Shown here: positions 24,354-32,944 of the stretch, one piece after another
Layout of the letters: every line of letters starts with the position of its first letter
Position numbering within the stretch: position 1 is the first letter of the stretch
From: JAKCDU01 sp035551615
Lineage (GTDB): Bacteria; Actinomycetota; Acidimicrobiia; Acidimicrobiales; Palsa-688
Assembly: GCA_035551615.1 (NCBI GenBank)
Contig: DASZNC010000170.1
Coordinates: 47,659-111,658, forward strand
Direction of reading: 5' to 3'
DNA length: 64,000 nucleotides
The notes under the pieces: generated by a model
The model's input: the letters and a program-made list of their open reading frames with translations, nothing else
Database searches by the model: none
Told to the model about the DNA's origin: nothing
Position numbers and translations under genes: made by a program

Positions 24354-24523
24354 GGTACACGATCGTCACGCGACCGTTCTGGTTTGTACCGGAAGTGCAC
24401 ACCAGCGGGCCGTTCCGGTACACGCCGTCAATCCGCCAGCCGGCGTGTACCGGGAATGCACGCCCACGTACCAAACCCGTACACGCCGTCGCCGCCGTCG
24501 CCCCACGTGTACCGATTCTGCAC
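24354..24523. repeat. Degenerate 62-bp tandem repeat with three hairpins
   Basis: Three units start at about 24354, 24416 and 24478. Each begins with GGTACAC or CGTACAC and carries GTGTACC about 30 bp later, followed at a fixed distance by GCAC. Within each unit the two blocks pair: GGTACA with TGTACC (24354-24359 / 24385-24390), CCGGTACAC with GTGTACCGG (24415-24423 / 24445-24453, nine perfect pairs), and GTACAC with GTGTAC (24479-24484 / 24507-24512). The stretches between are diverged, so the paired blocks look conserved. It could be a structured RNA, a REP-like element or an array of protein-binding sites. Confidence 0.7.
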
Positions 24524-24568
24524 AGTGGACACCGGCACCCGAGCGGAGCCGGCCGCCAATAACAGGTC

Positions 24569-25723
24569 CTAACCCGAAGCCTTCTTGGCCGCCGCCACCT
24601 GCGCCTCGGCCTGCGCCAACTCCCGCTTCACGCTGGGCACCAGGGTGGCGTCGGGTTTGTGATCCAGATACCACTGGAGCTCCGGGATGCTGTCCCCGTA
24701 GTCGCCCTCGGCCACCAGGCCGATCCCCCGGTAGACGTGGGCCGGGGCATAGGTGACATCGGTCGCCTCCGCCTTCTGCAGCATTGACAACCCGTTCTGG
24801 ACGAGAGCGGGTTGACCGGTCTGCACCAGTAGCCATCCTTCTCCGGTCAAAGCCTCGAGCTGGTTGGGCTGTGCGGCCAGCACCTTCTGGAACTCCTCGA
24901 TCGCCCCGGCCGCGTCGTTCTTCTGCGTGTCGGCGTTGGCTGTATTCAGGTCGGCCTCGATCTGTTCGGCGCCGAGCGCCTGGCCGGTGATCTCCTCCCC
25001 CGGCAACCGGGCGCCGGCCGATCCGGCCACCGCCCACGATGCCCCGCCCGCGATCATGACGACGCCGGCACACGTCAAGGCGATCTTGGCCCCCCGGCCT
25101 CCCGGGAGGTGGCGCCTGGTCGGGCGCGTGCCGGCGACCACGCCGGTTGGGCGGACCCCGGCGACCACGCCGGCCCCGACGGTACCGGCCGCCTCGCCGG
25201 TCGCCACCGCTCCTTCTGAGGACCGGCCGGGCTCAACCGCCCGGTCGCCAGCCGCCTGACCGGCCGGCGCCGCCACCACCGGCTCCTCCCCCGAAGTGCC
25301 GTCGGACCCGACGGGCGCGTCGGGGGCCCGCCGCCACCGCCGGAACATCCACGCCATCGCACCGGCGGCGACCAGGAACCCGGCGACCGGAACGGCCCAG
25401 ACGAAGAACCCGATCCCCTTGGCCGATGGCGACTCCAGGATGCCCGGGCCGTAGGAGGCCACCAGGCTGTTCAGGATCTGGTTGGAGCTCTCGCCTTTTT
25501 GCAGGTCGGCCTGGATGATGGCCCGGATCTCGACCGACTGCGAGACCTGCGACTGGGCCGCCGTCTCGCCGTTGCACACCGGGCAGCGGACCTGGCCGGC
25601 GATGTGCATGACCTGCGCCTGGAGGGTGGGCGGCGACGAATGGCGGTTCAGCCCGAAGGTGAGACCGACGGCGGCGATCACCGCCAGCAGGAGCCAGGGC
25701 GCCCACTTGCGGGCGGTGCTCAC
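24569..25723 (-). CDS. ccmH: CcmH-type apocytochrome thioredox subunit fused to a CcmI-like TPR domain
   Basis: This cytochrome c maturation protein, probably anchored with its redox domain outside the membrane, has 384 residues. An N-terminal membrane helix (8-24) is followed by the CcmH domain with RCPVCNG (C47, C50), which reduces the apocytochrome CxxCH motif. A second helix follows at about 104-126. A long Ala/Gly/Thr-rich linker and a third helix (about 215-235) lead to a TPR-like C-terminal domain, as in CcmI or NrfG, that would hold the apocytochrome. It overlaps ccmG by GTGA. It is the last gene of the ccm operon. Confidence 0.88.
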   Translation of the reverse strand: MSTARKWAPWLLLAVIAAVGLTFGLNRHSSPPTLQAQVMHIAGQVRCPVCNGETAAQSQVSQSVEIRAIIQADLQKGESSNQILNSLVASYGPGILESPSAKGIGFFVWAVPVAGFLVAAGAMAWMFRRWRRAPDAPVGSDGTSGEEPVVAAPAGQAAGDRAVEPGRSSEGAVATGEAAGTVGAGVVAGVRPTGVVAGTRPTRRHLPGGRGAKIALTCAGVVMIAGGASWAVAGSAGARLPGEEITGQALGAEQIEADLNTANADTQKNDAAGAIEEFQKVLAAQPNQLEALTGEGWLLVQTGQPALVQNGLSMLQKAEATDVTYAPAHVYRGIGLVAEGDYGDSIPELQWYLDHKPDATLVPSVKRELAQAEAQVAAAKKASG

Positions 25724-26292
25724 CCGGTCGCCGTCGCCTTCGCGATGAAGTCGTTGATCTGGGCGGCGGACACCTCACCGAAGTACTTGGCGACCACCGT
25801 GCCGGAGGGGTCGACCAGGAACGACTGGGGAATCTGGGTGACCCCGTAGGCCACTTCAGCGGCCGGATCGCTCACCGTCGGCCAGGTGGCGTCGGTCTGC
25901 TTCAGGAACCGTTCCAGGTTGGCCTGGTCGGACGGATCGAAGGCGACGGCCAGAACGGTGGCGTTGCCGGCGGCGTGGTGCTGGGCGTTGAACGTGAGCA
26001 GCTGGGGGGTTTCCTGGCGGCACGGGACGCACCAGCTGGCGGCGAAGTTGACCAGGACCCATTTCCCGCTGAACTGGGCCAACGAGTAGGCGCCCTGCCC
26101 GGACAGGGACGGGCCGGTGATGGCCGGCGCCGCCTTGCCGATCAGCGGGCTGGTCGTGTTGTCCGACGACGGTTTGGCCGAGGCCAGGACAGCGACGAAC
26201 ACGGCGATCACGACCGCCGCCCCGATGCACGTGTACAGGATGGTTCTGGGCCTCCGGGTGGCGATCCCCGGCGAACCGGTGGTCGCCGTCAC
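25720..26292 (-). CDS. ccmG: Thioredoxin-like cytochrome c biogenesis protein (CcmG/ResA)
   Basis: This membrane-anchored TlpA/ResA-type thioredoxin has 190 residues. A helix at about 18-38 anchors the domain outside the cell, and the active site is ASWCVPCRQE with C88 and C91. The cis-proline region is in VTQIPQSFLVDPSG. It should keep the CcmH or apocytochrome cysteines reduced for haem attachment. The start is a GTG overlapping the ccmF stop, and its own stop overlaps ccmH in the same way. Confidence 0.92.
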   Translation of the reverse strand: MTATTGSPGIATRRPRTILYTCIGAAVVIAVFVAVLASAKPSSDNTTSPLIGKAAPAITGPSLSGQGAYSLAQFSGKWVLVNFAASWCVPCRQETPQLLTFNAQHHAAGNATVLAVAFDPSDQANLERFLKQTDATWPTVSDPAAEVAYGVTQIPQSFLVDPSGTVVAKYFGEVSAAQINDFIAKATATG

Positions 26293-28274
26293 GAGGCGCC
26301 GACCACCTCAGCCGGCACCGTCTCGGCCGTATCCTCGCCGGCCGGCCGCTCGACCGGGCGCCGCCGGCGCCGATCCGGCCAGGCCGACAGGAACGTCCCG
26401 AAGGCGATCACCCCGCCCCCGAGCCAAATCCAGTTGACCAGCGGTTCGATGATCACCCCGATGCTCACCGAGCCGCCCGGCTTGGCCGGCTGCGAGTCGA
26501 AGGTCAGGTAGATGTCGTCGCGCAGGCTGCTCTTCACCGAGGGGGTGGGGACCGTTTCGCCCGACCCTCCCGTCCCGTAGTAGGAGCTGAGCGCCGGGGC
26601 GTAGGCCTGCCCGCCGTCGATCCGCACGAGCGCCTTCTCGGAGATGTGGGTCGAGTACGACACGTTCTGGATGCCGAGGTAGGTGAAGTGGTGGCCGTCG
26701 AAGGCGACCGTCTGGCCCTGGTTGATCTGGAGGGTCTGACGGTGGGCAAAGGAGTGGCTGGCCGCGAATGCGACCGCGATGACGACCACGCCCAGGTGGA
26801 CGATCATCCCACCGCCGCTCGGGCCGGAGAACCCGGTCCACCCACGGCGGCGAACCTCGAGGACCAGCTGCCGCAGGGCGCTGGCGCCGGCGAACGCGCC
26901 CAGACCGAACGCCAGCAGCGGGTTCAGCCCCCGCAGCCCGGCGATGACGCAGGCGACCAGCGTCACGACCGCGGCGGCCGCCGGCCAGTAGAGGCGGGTG
27001 CGGAGCAGTCCCGGTGTCGTCTGCCGCCAGGGCAGCACCGGGGCCACCGCCATGAGGAACAACAGGCACACCACCACCGGCATCGTCATCCGGTCGAAGT
27101 AAGGGGCCCCCACAGTGATCTGGCTGCCGTTCACCGCCTGCACGATCAGCGGGAACACCGTCCCCAGTAGGACGATGAGGGTGAACGCGCCGAACAGGAG
27201 GTTGTTGACGAGGAAGGCGGCCTCCCGCGACAGCGGGGAGGCGATCGAGCCGGGCGAGCGCAGCTGGTCCCCCCGCCAGGCCAGCAGGCCGATGCAGCCG
27301 GCCACGATCACCCCGAAGAACGACAGCAGGGCGGGCCCGATGCCGGTGTTGTCGAAGGAGTGCACCGAGTTGAGCACGCCGGACCGGGTCAGGAACGTGG
27401 CCAGGATGGTCAGGCTGAACGTCGAGAGCAGGAGAGCCAGGTTCCAGACCCGCAGCATCCCGCGCCGCTCCTGGACCATCACCGAGTGCAGGTAGGCGGT
27501 GCCCGTGAGCCAGGGTAGGAAGGCGGCGTTCTCGACCGGATCCCAGGCCCAGTAGCCGCCCCAGCTCAGTACCTCGTAGCTCCACCACGCGCCGAGGATC
27601 ACGCCGACGGTCAGGAAGGCCCAGGAGAACAGGGTCCACCGCCGGGTCTCGAGCAGCCAGCCCTCGCCCAGCCGCCCGGTGATCAGGCTGGCGCAGGCGA
27701 ACGCGAACGGCACGGTGAAGCCGACCAGACCGGTGTAGAGGATGGGCGGGTGGAACGCCACCAGGATGTGGTTCTGCAGGAGGGGATCGACCCCGGCGCC
27801 CTGGGTCGGAATCGGACCCTTGGTGGCGGTGAACGGGTTCGAGGCGGTCAGCATGAGCCCGAAGAAGAAGGCGGCGACGGCGTAGCAGACGGCGATGGCC
27901 CACCCGATCAGGGGGTCGTCCCGGCGTTTGCGGAATCGCACCGCCACCGCAGTCGTCCAACCGGCCAGCACCAGGCCCCAGAGCAGGATGGACCCGGCCA
28001 GGTTCGACCACATGGCGGTGATGCGGAACAGGATGGGCGTCTGGGTGCTGTCGTTGTCGACGACGTACTGGAGGCGGAAGTCGTTGGTCAGCAGGGCGTG
28101 CTGCATGGCGACGGTGGCCAGCACGGCGCCGGCCAGGATCACCCAGACGTAGGTGTGACCGGCCCGGACCAGGCTCGGCCGCCGGCGGGTCAGGCCCAGC
28201 GCCAGGCTGATCAGGCCGATGATGGCCGCGCCGAAGGCGAGAAGTTCGGCGCTCTCGCCGAGAGCCGCGTTCAC
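26289..28274 (-). CDS. ccmF: Haem lyase subunit CcmF
   Basis: This large polytopic membrane protein of 661 residues has about 15 hydrophobic segments. It carries the WWD haem-handling motif WGGYWAWDP (238-246) and the surrounding conserved histidines (for example FHPPILYTG near 174). With CcmH it forms the haem lyase that attaches haem from holo-CcmE to apocytochromes. A large soluble loop precedes the last helix near residues 520-620. The GTG start overlaps the ccmE stop. Confidence 0.95.
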   Translation of the reverse strand: MNAALGESAELLAFGAAIIGLISLALGLTRRRPSLVRAGHTYVWVILAGAVLATVAMQHALLTNDFRLQYVVDNDSTQTPILFRITAMWSNLAGSILLWGLVLAGWTTAVAVRFRKRRDDPLIGWAIAVCYAVAAFFFGLMLTASNPFTATKGPIPTQGAGVDPLLQNHILVAFHPPILYTGLVGFTVPFAFACASLITGRLGEGWLLETRRWTLFSWAFLTVGVILGAWWSYEVLSWGGYWAWDPVENAAFLPWLTGTAYLHSVMVQERRGMLRVWNLALLLSTFSLTILATFLTRSGVLNSVHSFDNTGIGPALLSFFGVIVAGCIGLLAWRGDQLRSPGSIASPLSREAAFLVNNLLFGAFTLIVLLGTVFPLIVQAVNGSQITVGAPYFDRMTMPVVVCLLFLMAVAPVLPWRQTTPGLLRTRLYWPAAAAVVTLVACVIAGLRGLNPLLAFGLGAFAGASALRQLVLEVRRRGWTGFSGPSGGGMIVHLGVVVIAVAFAASHSFAHRQTLQINQGQTVAFDGHHFTYLGIQNVSYSTHISEKALVRIDGGQAYAPALSSYYGTGGSGETVPTPSVKSSLRDDIYLTFDSQPAKPGGSVSIGVIIEPLVNWIWLGGGVIAFGTFLSAWPDRRRRRPVERPAGEDTAETVPAEVVGAS

Positions 28275-28756
28275 GATGCGGTCGGGCTCGGCTTGGCGTC
28301 GGGGTCGGTCGGCGGCGTGTAGTCCGACGAGTGCTTGACCATGACCAGGTCGCTGTCGAAGGTGGTGCCGGACCAGTGGCCCTCGAGGACCACCGGGATC
28401 CCGGCCTTGAACAGCTGCGGCGGCTCGTGGCTGTCGACGACCTGGGCGGTCACATCCTCGTAGGTGATGGAGAACTCGGTCAGGTGCCCGATCTGGTGCA
28501 CGTTGTTGTCCACCGTGCCCATGATGCGGAACTGCGAGGTTCCCAGATGAGGGCGGGCGGCCACGGCCTGGGGCACCGTCTTGTAGTACTCGGTCGCATT
28601 CCCGAGGCCCTGGACCAGGAGGAACGCGATGGCGCCGGCGATCACGACGGCGGCCAGCACCTGGCGCCGGCGGGAGCCCAACAGGGCGCGCCGATGCAGC
28701 ACCGGCGGCGCCGGCGGCACCCCCTGCTGATCGAGCTCCGGCGAGGTCAGCGCCAC
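28271..28756 (-). CDS. ccmE: Haem chaperone CcmE
   Basis: This haem-carrying protein has 161 residues. One membrane helix (about 32-50) is followed by the OB-like beta-barrel. The covalent haem site is H142 with Y146 in the motif KHSSDYTPP, the classic HxxxY form rather than the cysteine variant found in some lineages. The GTG start at 28756 lies inside the last codons of ccmD (10-bp overlap). A longer frame upstream is only a shadow of ccmC/ccmD. Confidence 0.92.
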   Translation of the reverse strand: MALTSPELDQQGVPPAPPVLHRRALLGSRRRQVLAAVVIAGAIAFLLVQGLGNATEYYKTVPQAVAARPHLGTSQFRIMGTVDNNVHQIGHLTEFSITYEDVTAQVVDSHEPPQLFKAGIPVVLEGHWSGTTFDSDLVMVKHSSDYTPPTDPDAKPSPTAS

Positions 28757-28872
28757 GTCTCGTCCTTCGGCGGCAGGTTGCGGGCCAGGACCCGGCCCCG
28801 ACGGATCGTTCGCCAGCCGTACAGGCCGATCAGGACGATGGCGGCCGACCATCCGGCGGCTACGTAGTTCAC
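28747..28872 (-). CDS. ccmD: CcmD-like small membrane protein
   Basis: This 41-residue protein has a single membrane helix (AAGWSAAIVLIGLYGWRTI) followed by a basic tail. Its position between ccmC and ccmE, size and topology match CcmD, which helps release holo-CcmE from the CcmABC complex. The GTG start overlaps the ccmC stop (GTGA). Assignment rests mainly on position, since CcmD sequences are poorly conserved. Confidence 0.82.
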   Translation of the reverse strand: MNYVAAGWSAAIVLIGLYGWRTIRRGRVLARNLPPKDETWR

Positions 28873-29642
28873 CCGGACCCCTCGGCCCGGCGTTCGGCGA
28901 TGGCCACGGCGAAGCCTTCCTGGTCGTAGCGGTCCTCGAGCACCTCGACGCGGTAGCGGTGGACCATCAGCCAGGCGAACCCGAAACCGAACGCCACGAA
29001 CGAGAGCAGCATGGTGACCAGTTGGCTGCCATGGATCGACGGGTTGGAGCGAAACAACGTGTTGCCCTGGTGGAGGGTCGTCCACCACGTCGTCGCCTCG
29101 TGATCGATGGGGACGATGGGGATGCACAGGAGAGCGAACACGGCGGATCGCTTGGCCCGGACGTCGGGGTCCCCGGTCGTCCGCCGGACGGCGAGGTACC
29201 CGATGAACACTGCGCAGAGCAGCGCGGTGAGCGTCAGGCGGGCGTCCCACGTCCACCACACGCCCCACGACGCCCGACCCCATATCGAACCGGTGATGAG
29301 GGTGACGATGCAGAAGAGCACGCCCACTTCTCCCGAGGCGGCCGCCAGGCGGTCCCACCGCCGGTGCCGGGTGCGGGGCCACAGGTAGGCGACGCTGGCC
29401 ACCGCGCACAGGCCGAACCCGACGTAACAGGTCGTGGCCGCCGCCGGGTGGACGTAGATGAGGCGGACCAGCTGTCCTTGGACGGCGTCACGGGGCGTGA
29501 ACACCAGACCCAGGTAGGCGGTCAACGCTCCGGTGACGGCGGCGATCAGGCCGAGCACCCTGGTGGTCAGGTCCCCGGTCCCACACGACGCCGGACCCGG
29601 AGGGGCGGCGACGGTCTGCGCCGGCGGAGCGGTCGCCGCCAT
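28869..29642 (-). CDS. ccmC: Haem exporter/transfer protein CcmC
   Basis: This membrane protein has 257 residues and about six hydrophobic segments. The WWD motif reads WGVWWTWD (126-133), flanked by conserved histidines in YVHPAAA (about 63-69) and HGSQ (about 203). It loads haem onto CcmE with CcmAB and CcmD. The ATG at 29642 overlaps the ccmB stop (ATGA); a longer frame upstream is in ccmB. Confidence 0.94.
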   Translation of the reverse strand: MAATAPPAQTVAAPPGPASCGTGDLTTRVLGLIAAVTGALTAYLGLVFTPRDAVQGQLVRLIYVHPAAATTCYVGFGLCAVASVAYLWPRTRHRRWDRLAAASGEVGVLFCIVTLITGSIWGRASWGVWWTWDARLTLTALLCAVFIGYLAVRRTTGDPDVRAKRSAVFALLCIPIVPIDHEATTWWTTLHQGNTLFRSNPSIHGSQLVTMLLSFVAFGFGFAWLMVHRYRVEVLEDRYDQEGFAVAIAERRAEGSG

Positions 29643-30310
29643 CAGGTCTCCTCCACGAGGGTCGAGAATGTCAAAATTCCGAGCGCTACGTAGATCGCCC
29701 CGAACGCGCCGAGGAGCGACATCCATTTCCAGCCGTCGGTCTGCGAGGTTCCGAGGGCCACCATCCAGCACTGGGTGGCGGCCAGCAGGACCGGAGCGAC
29801 CACCGGGAGGATGAGGAGGGGCAGGAGCGTCTCACGCACCCGCAGCCCAGATGCGATCATCCCGTACACGGTGCCCGATGCGGCCAGCCCGATGGTCGCG
29901 GCCCCGGCGCTGGCCAGGAGGAGGACGGGATCGTGCAGTGACGTACCGAACAGGACGACGATGCCCACTCCCAGGATCACCTCCAGGGCGAGCAGCTGGG
30001 CGGTGACGGCCGCCGCCTTGCCGAGGAAGATGCCGGCCGGGTCCAGCCCTGACAGGCGGAGGCCGTCCCGGGCGCCGTCGGCCGCCTCGATGGCATAGCT
30101 GCGCTGGACGGCGAGCAGGGTGCACAGCAGGACAGCCACCCAGAACAATCCGGGGGCGGCCTGCGTGAGCAGTGTGTGGTTCTGATCGAAGGCGAAGCCG
30201 AACAGCAACAGCACCAGCACCGCATAAGGAGCTACCTGCATGGTGGCCACCCGGCTCTGGATCTCGATCCGGATGTCCTTGCCCCCGACCACGGCCGCGT
30301 CACGCCACAC
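29642..30310 (-). CDS. ccmB: Haem exporter subunit CcmB
   Basis: This 222-residue membrane permease partner of CcmA has six hydrophobic segments. Family features include KDIRIEIQSR near the N-terminus and the LSGLDPAGIFLGKA and GMIASGLR stretches. The GTG at 30310 gives the usual length and overlaps ccmA by 11 bp. With CcmA it powers release of holo-CcmE. Confidence 0.92.
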   Translation of the reverse strand: MWRDAAVVGGKDIRIEIQSRVATMQVAPYAVLVLLLFGFAFDQNHTLLTQAAPGLFWVAVLLCTLLAVQRSYAIEAADGARDGLRLSGLDPAGIFLGKAAAVTAQLLALEVILGVGIVVLFGTSLHDPVLLLASAGAATIGLAASGTVYGMIASGLRVRETLLPLLILPVVAPVLLAATQCWMVALGTSQTDGWKWMSLLGAFGAIYVALGILTFSTLVEET

Positions 30311-30986
30311 CGGTCGCCACCTCCCGGAGCCGGTCCTGGCCGGTGACCACGGAACTGACCGTCCCACCCGCCATCGTGACCACCGAGCCGGCCAGCGGCA
30401 CCGCCCGGTCCGCTTCGTGGGACGCCATGACGATGGTCCGGCCCCGCCCGGCGGCGCCGACGATGAGCCCGTCGAGCAGGTCGCGGTGCTCGGCGTCCAG
30501 TCCGGCGTGGGGCTCGTCGAGCAACCACAGTTCCGGGTCGCGGGCCACCAGCACGGCCAGGGCGACCCGGCGCCGCTGCCCGGCCGACAACGATCCGAGG
30601 GCCGTCGTCGCCAACCGGCCGGTGAGGCCGAGCGTCTCCATCGCCGGCCCGGCGGACGAGGTGTCGACCCGGGCGGCCCGCAGCGCGAACCGCAGGTTGT
30701 CGGCCGCCGTCATCTCGTCGTACAGAGCAGTGTGGTGGCCGAGCAGGCCGACCTGGCGGCGCACCGCCCGCTGGTCCCGGGTCAGATCGTGACCGAGCAC
30801 CGACGCCTGGCCGCCCACCACCCGGAGCAGACCGCAGCAGGCCCGCAGCAGGCTGGTCTTGCCCGCCCCATTGGCCCCGCGCAGAAGCACCACGTCGCCC
30901 CGGTCCACGTCAAGATCGACACCGGCGAGTAGGGGGAAGCGGCCGGCTAGTGCCACCGCCGAACGGAAACGGATCACTTGGTCCAT
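30300..30986 (-). CDS. ccmA: Cytochrome c biogenesis ABC ATPase CcmA
   Basis: This ABC ATPase of 228 residues has Walker A GANGAGKT (37-44), signature LSAGQRRRVALA and Walker B LWLLDEPHAGLD. The position at the head of ccmB, ccmC, ccmD and ccmE makes CcmA clear. ATP hydrolysis releases haem-loaded CcmE from CcmC and CcmD. It is the first gene of the operon; the promoter should lie in the 127-bp gap upstream, which is shared with the divergent DUF5317 gene. Confidence 0.94.
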   Translation of the reverse strand: MDQVIRFRSAVALAGRFPLLAGVDLDVDRGDVVLLRGANGAGKTSLLRACCGLLRVVGGQASVLGHDLTRDQRAVRRQVGLLGHHTALYDEMTAADNLRFALRAARVDTSSAGPAMETLGLTGRLATTALGSLSAGQRRRVALAVLVARDPELWLLDEPHAGLDAEHRDLLDGLIVGAAGRGRTIVMASHEADRAVPLAGSVVTMAGGTVSSVVTGQDRLREVATGVA

Positions 30987-31113
30987 GACGACCGTCTAAA
31001 CGGTACCTAGGAGGCCCCTCCCACCGCCATACGAGGGAGCCACGACGCCTGGAGCCACCGGAACCCGACCATGACCCGGGGGCCGGGCCGGGGACCGGTA
31101 CCGTCGGTGGGCG

Positions 31114-31653
31114 ATGCTGCTCGCCCTGGTCGCCGTGGTCGCCGGCGTGCTCGCCGGCCTGGCCACCGGCCGCCGCCCACCAACCACACCGCAACGATGG
31201 CGGTTGCCCGGCCTGATCGCCGTCGGCGTGGCCCTCGAGTTCGGCGGCCAGCATCTGGTCGATGGGCCGCCCGGGCGCCTTCTCATGGATGTCGGGTACG
31301 CCACCCTGGTCGTCTTCGCCGCTCTCAACGCCCGGCGCACCGGCCTCGTGCTGATCGCCGCCGGCCTGGCCGCCAACCTGCTGGTGGTCGTGGTGGACGG
31401 CGGCATGCCGGTCCGCGACCAGCCGCCGACCGCCCGGCTGGCCGGCCAGCACCACGGCCTCAGTAGCCGGGACCACCTGACCTTCCTGGCCGACACCATC
31501 GACGTCCGGCCGGTTCACGTCACGTTCTCCCCTGGTGACATCGTCGCTGCGCTGGGTGCCGCCGTCGCCGTGTTCGCCGGGATGGAGACACCTGACCCGG
31601 CCCCGCCCGAGGGTCGCCGCCGACCGGGCCGGAACGTCACCGCCCCTCTGTGA
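31114..31653 (+). CDS. DUF5317 family membrane protein
   Basis: This 179-residue protein has several hydrophobic segments (about 2-20, 30-48, 55-72, 75-92 and 145-160). The DGGMPV loop and the histidine-containing HHGLSSRDHLTFLAD stretch are typical of DUF5317 proteins in Actinobacteria and Firmicutes. The function is unknown. It overlaps the next gene by 4 bp (GTGA), although the glycosyltransferase link may be only positional. Confidence 0.78.
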   Translation: MLLALVAVVAGVLAGLATGRRPPTTPQRWRLPGLIAVGVALEFGGQHLVDGPPGRLLMDVGYATLVVFAALNARRTGLVLIAAGLAANLLVVVVDGGMPVRDQPPTARLAGQHHGLSSRDHLTFLADTIDVRPVHVTFSPGDIVAALGAAVAVFAGMETPDPAPPEGRRRPGRNVTAPL

Positions 31654-32729
31654 CCATCGCCGCATCCCTCTCTTTCCGGCTCGGTGGGGCCGACGGGGTA
31701 TCGATCGAGGCGGCCAAATGGACCTGGGCGCTGGAGCAGCTGGGCTATCAGGTGCGGACCGTCGCCGGCGAGGGCCCGGTTGACGTGACGGTGGCCGGGT
31801 TGGGCACCGGTGAGTGGCTCACCGGCCGCCCGGCCGGCGCCGTCGACACCCCCGCCCTACGACAGGCCCTGGACGGGGTCGACCTGGTGGTGGTCGAGAA
31901 CCTGTGCTCGCTTCCCCTGAACCCGGCGGCCCGCGACGCGGTCGCCGCCGAACTGCGGGGCCGGCCGGCCGTCATGCGCCATCACGACCTGCCCTGGCAG
32001 AGGGCCCGGTTCGCCTCCGAGCCCCCTCCCCCCGACGACCCGGCCTGGGTGCACGTCACCATCAACCAGCGGTCGGCCGACGAACTGGGCGATCGGGGCA
32101 TATCCGCCACTGTGATCAGGAACTGCTTCCACCTCGATGCGCCGGCGGGTGACCGGTCCGCCACCCGGCAGTCGCTCGGTGTCGACGACGACACCCTCGT
32201 CGTGCTTCAGCCGACCCGGGCCATCGCCCGCAAACGGGTCGACCTCGGCCTGGCCCACGCCCGCGCTCTCGGTGCCGCCTACTGGCTGCTGGGTCCGACC
32301 GAGGAGGGGTTCGACGCCGAACTCGATCGTCTCATCCGCGGTGCCGGCATTCCGGTATTTCGTGGTCCGGTGGCGCCGATGGCCGGCGGACACGGCGTGG
32401 AGCACGCCTATGCCGGCTGCGACGCCGTCGTCTTTCCGTCCGATTGGGAGGGTTTCGGTAACCCACCGATAGAGGCGGCCATCTTTGAGCGGCCGGTGGC
32501 AGTCGGCGCCTACCCGGTCGCCGCCGAGTTACGAGCGCTCGGATTCCGCTGGTTCGACGCGGCAAAACCGGATGAAATGGCCAAATGGCTATCCCATCCA
32601 GATTTGGAATTGATCGAGAACAACCGGCAGATGGTACGCCGTCACCTCGACCTCGCCGGGCTACCCCGACGCCTCGCCCGGCTGATCGGCGAGGCCGAAT
32701 GGCGCCTGCCCGGAGCGGCCGGCTCCTGA
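31650..32729 (+). CDS. Glycosyltransferase family 4-like protein
   Basis: This 359-residue GT-B glycosyltransferase has an N-terminal Rossmann domain beginning SLSFRLGGADGVSIE, with the glycine-rich acceptor loop of GT4 enzymes. The C-terminal domain contains VVLQPTRAIARKRVDLGL and the donor-site motif FPSDWEGFGNPPIEAA, with an E-x7-E type pair. It probably transfers a sugar from a nucleotide sugar to a lipid or small-molecule acceptor at the membrane. The GTG start overlaps the DUF5317 stop. Confidence 0.88.
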   Translation: MTIAASLSFRLGGADGVSIEAAKWTWALEQLGYQVRTVAGEGPVDVTVAGLGTGEWLTGRPAGAVDTPALRQALDGVDLVVVENLCSLPLNPAARDAVAAELRGRPAVMRHHDLPWQRARFASEPPPPDDPAWVHVTINQRSADELGDRGISATVIRNCFHLDAPAGDRSATRQSLGVDDDTLVVLQPTRAIARKRVDLGLAHARALGAAYWLLGPTEEGFDAELDRLIRGAGIPVFRGPVAPMAGGHGVEHAYAGCDAVVFPSDWEGFGNPPIEAAIFERPVAVGAYPVAAELRALGFRWFDAAKPDEMAKWLSHPDLELIENNRQMVRRHLDLAGLPRRLARLIGEAEWRLPGAAGS

Positions 32730-32749
32730 CTCGGTAGGGCCTGAAACGC

Positions 32750-32944
32750 CTAGCGGCCGGCGGGCGGCACCAGGCGGTGCCGGCGACGCCGGACCTTGGC
32801 CGCGAGCAGGCTGGTACCCGCCCGCTGGGCCGGGATGGGCCGAAGGGGCTCGGGGGGTCGGCTGGTCACCTTGGCCGGTGACTGGTTGGGCGGCCTCACG
32901 TAGATGTTTTCGGTATCACGAGCCCGGGTTCCTGCTTTTTGCAT
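32750..32944 (-). CDS. Possible small basic protein (hypothetical)
   Basis: A 64-codon frame (49 codons from the GTG at 32899) ends in an arginine-rich tail. From the GTG onward nearly every codon ends in G or C, as in real genes of this genome. No family is recognised, and there is no convincing ribosome-binding site. It lies in the 373-bp gap between the glycosyltransferase and the TetR gene. Confidence 0.3.
   Translation of the reverse strand: MQKAGTRARDTENIYVRPPNQSPAKVTSRPPEPLRPIPAQRAGTSLLAAKVRRRRHRLVPPAGR

Larger units (their letters stand above)
24221..24568. other. 348-bp non-coding region rich in repeats
   Basis: No gene could be supported between the cysteine desulfurase stop and the convergent ccmH stop. 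The region contains GGGCGGGTC-type runs (24225-24285), an 8-bp tandem array (24294-24338) and a degenerate 62-bp repeat that folds as three successive hairpins (24354-24523). Open frames crossing it show repeated residues and no family resemblance. Confidence 0.8.

Noticed and set aside
24221..24568. Open frames running through the repeat-rich gap on both strands
   Set aside because: Products are repetitive with no similarity to known proteins, and the DNA repeat explains the open frames.
28756..28852. N-terminal extension of ccmE upstream of 28756
   Set aside because: The added residues overlap ccmD and the end of ccmC and lack any CcmE similarity; the GTG at 28756 gives the normal length.
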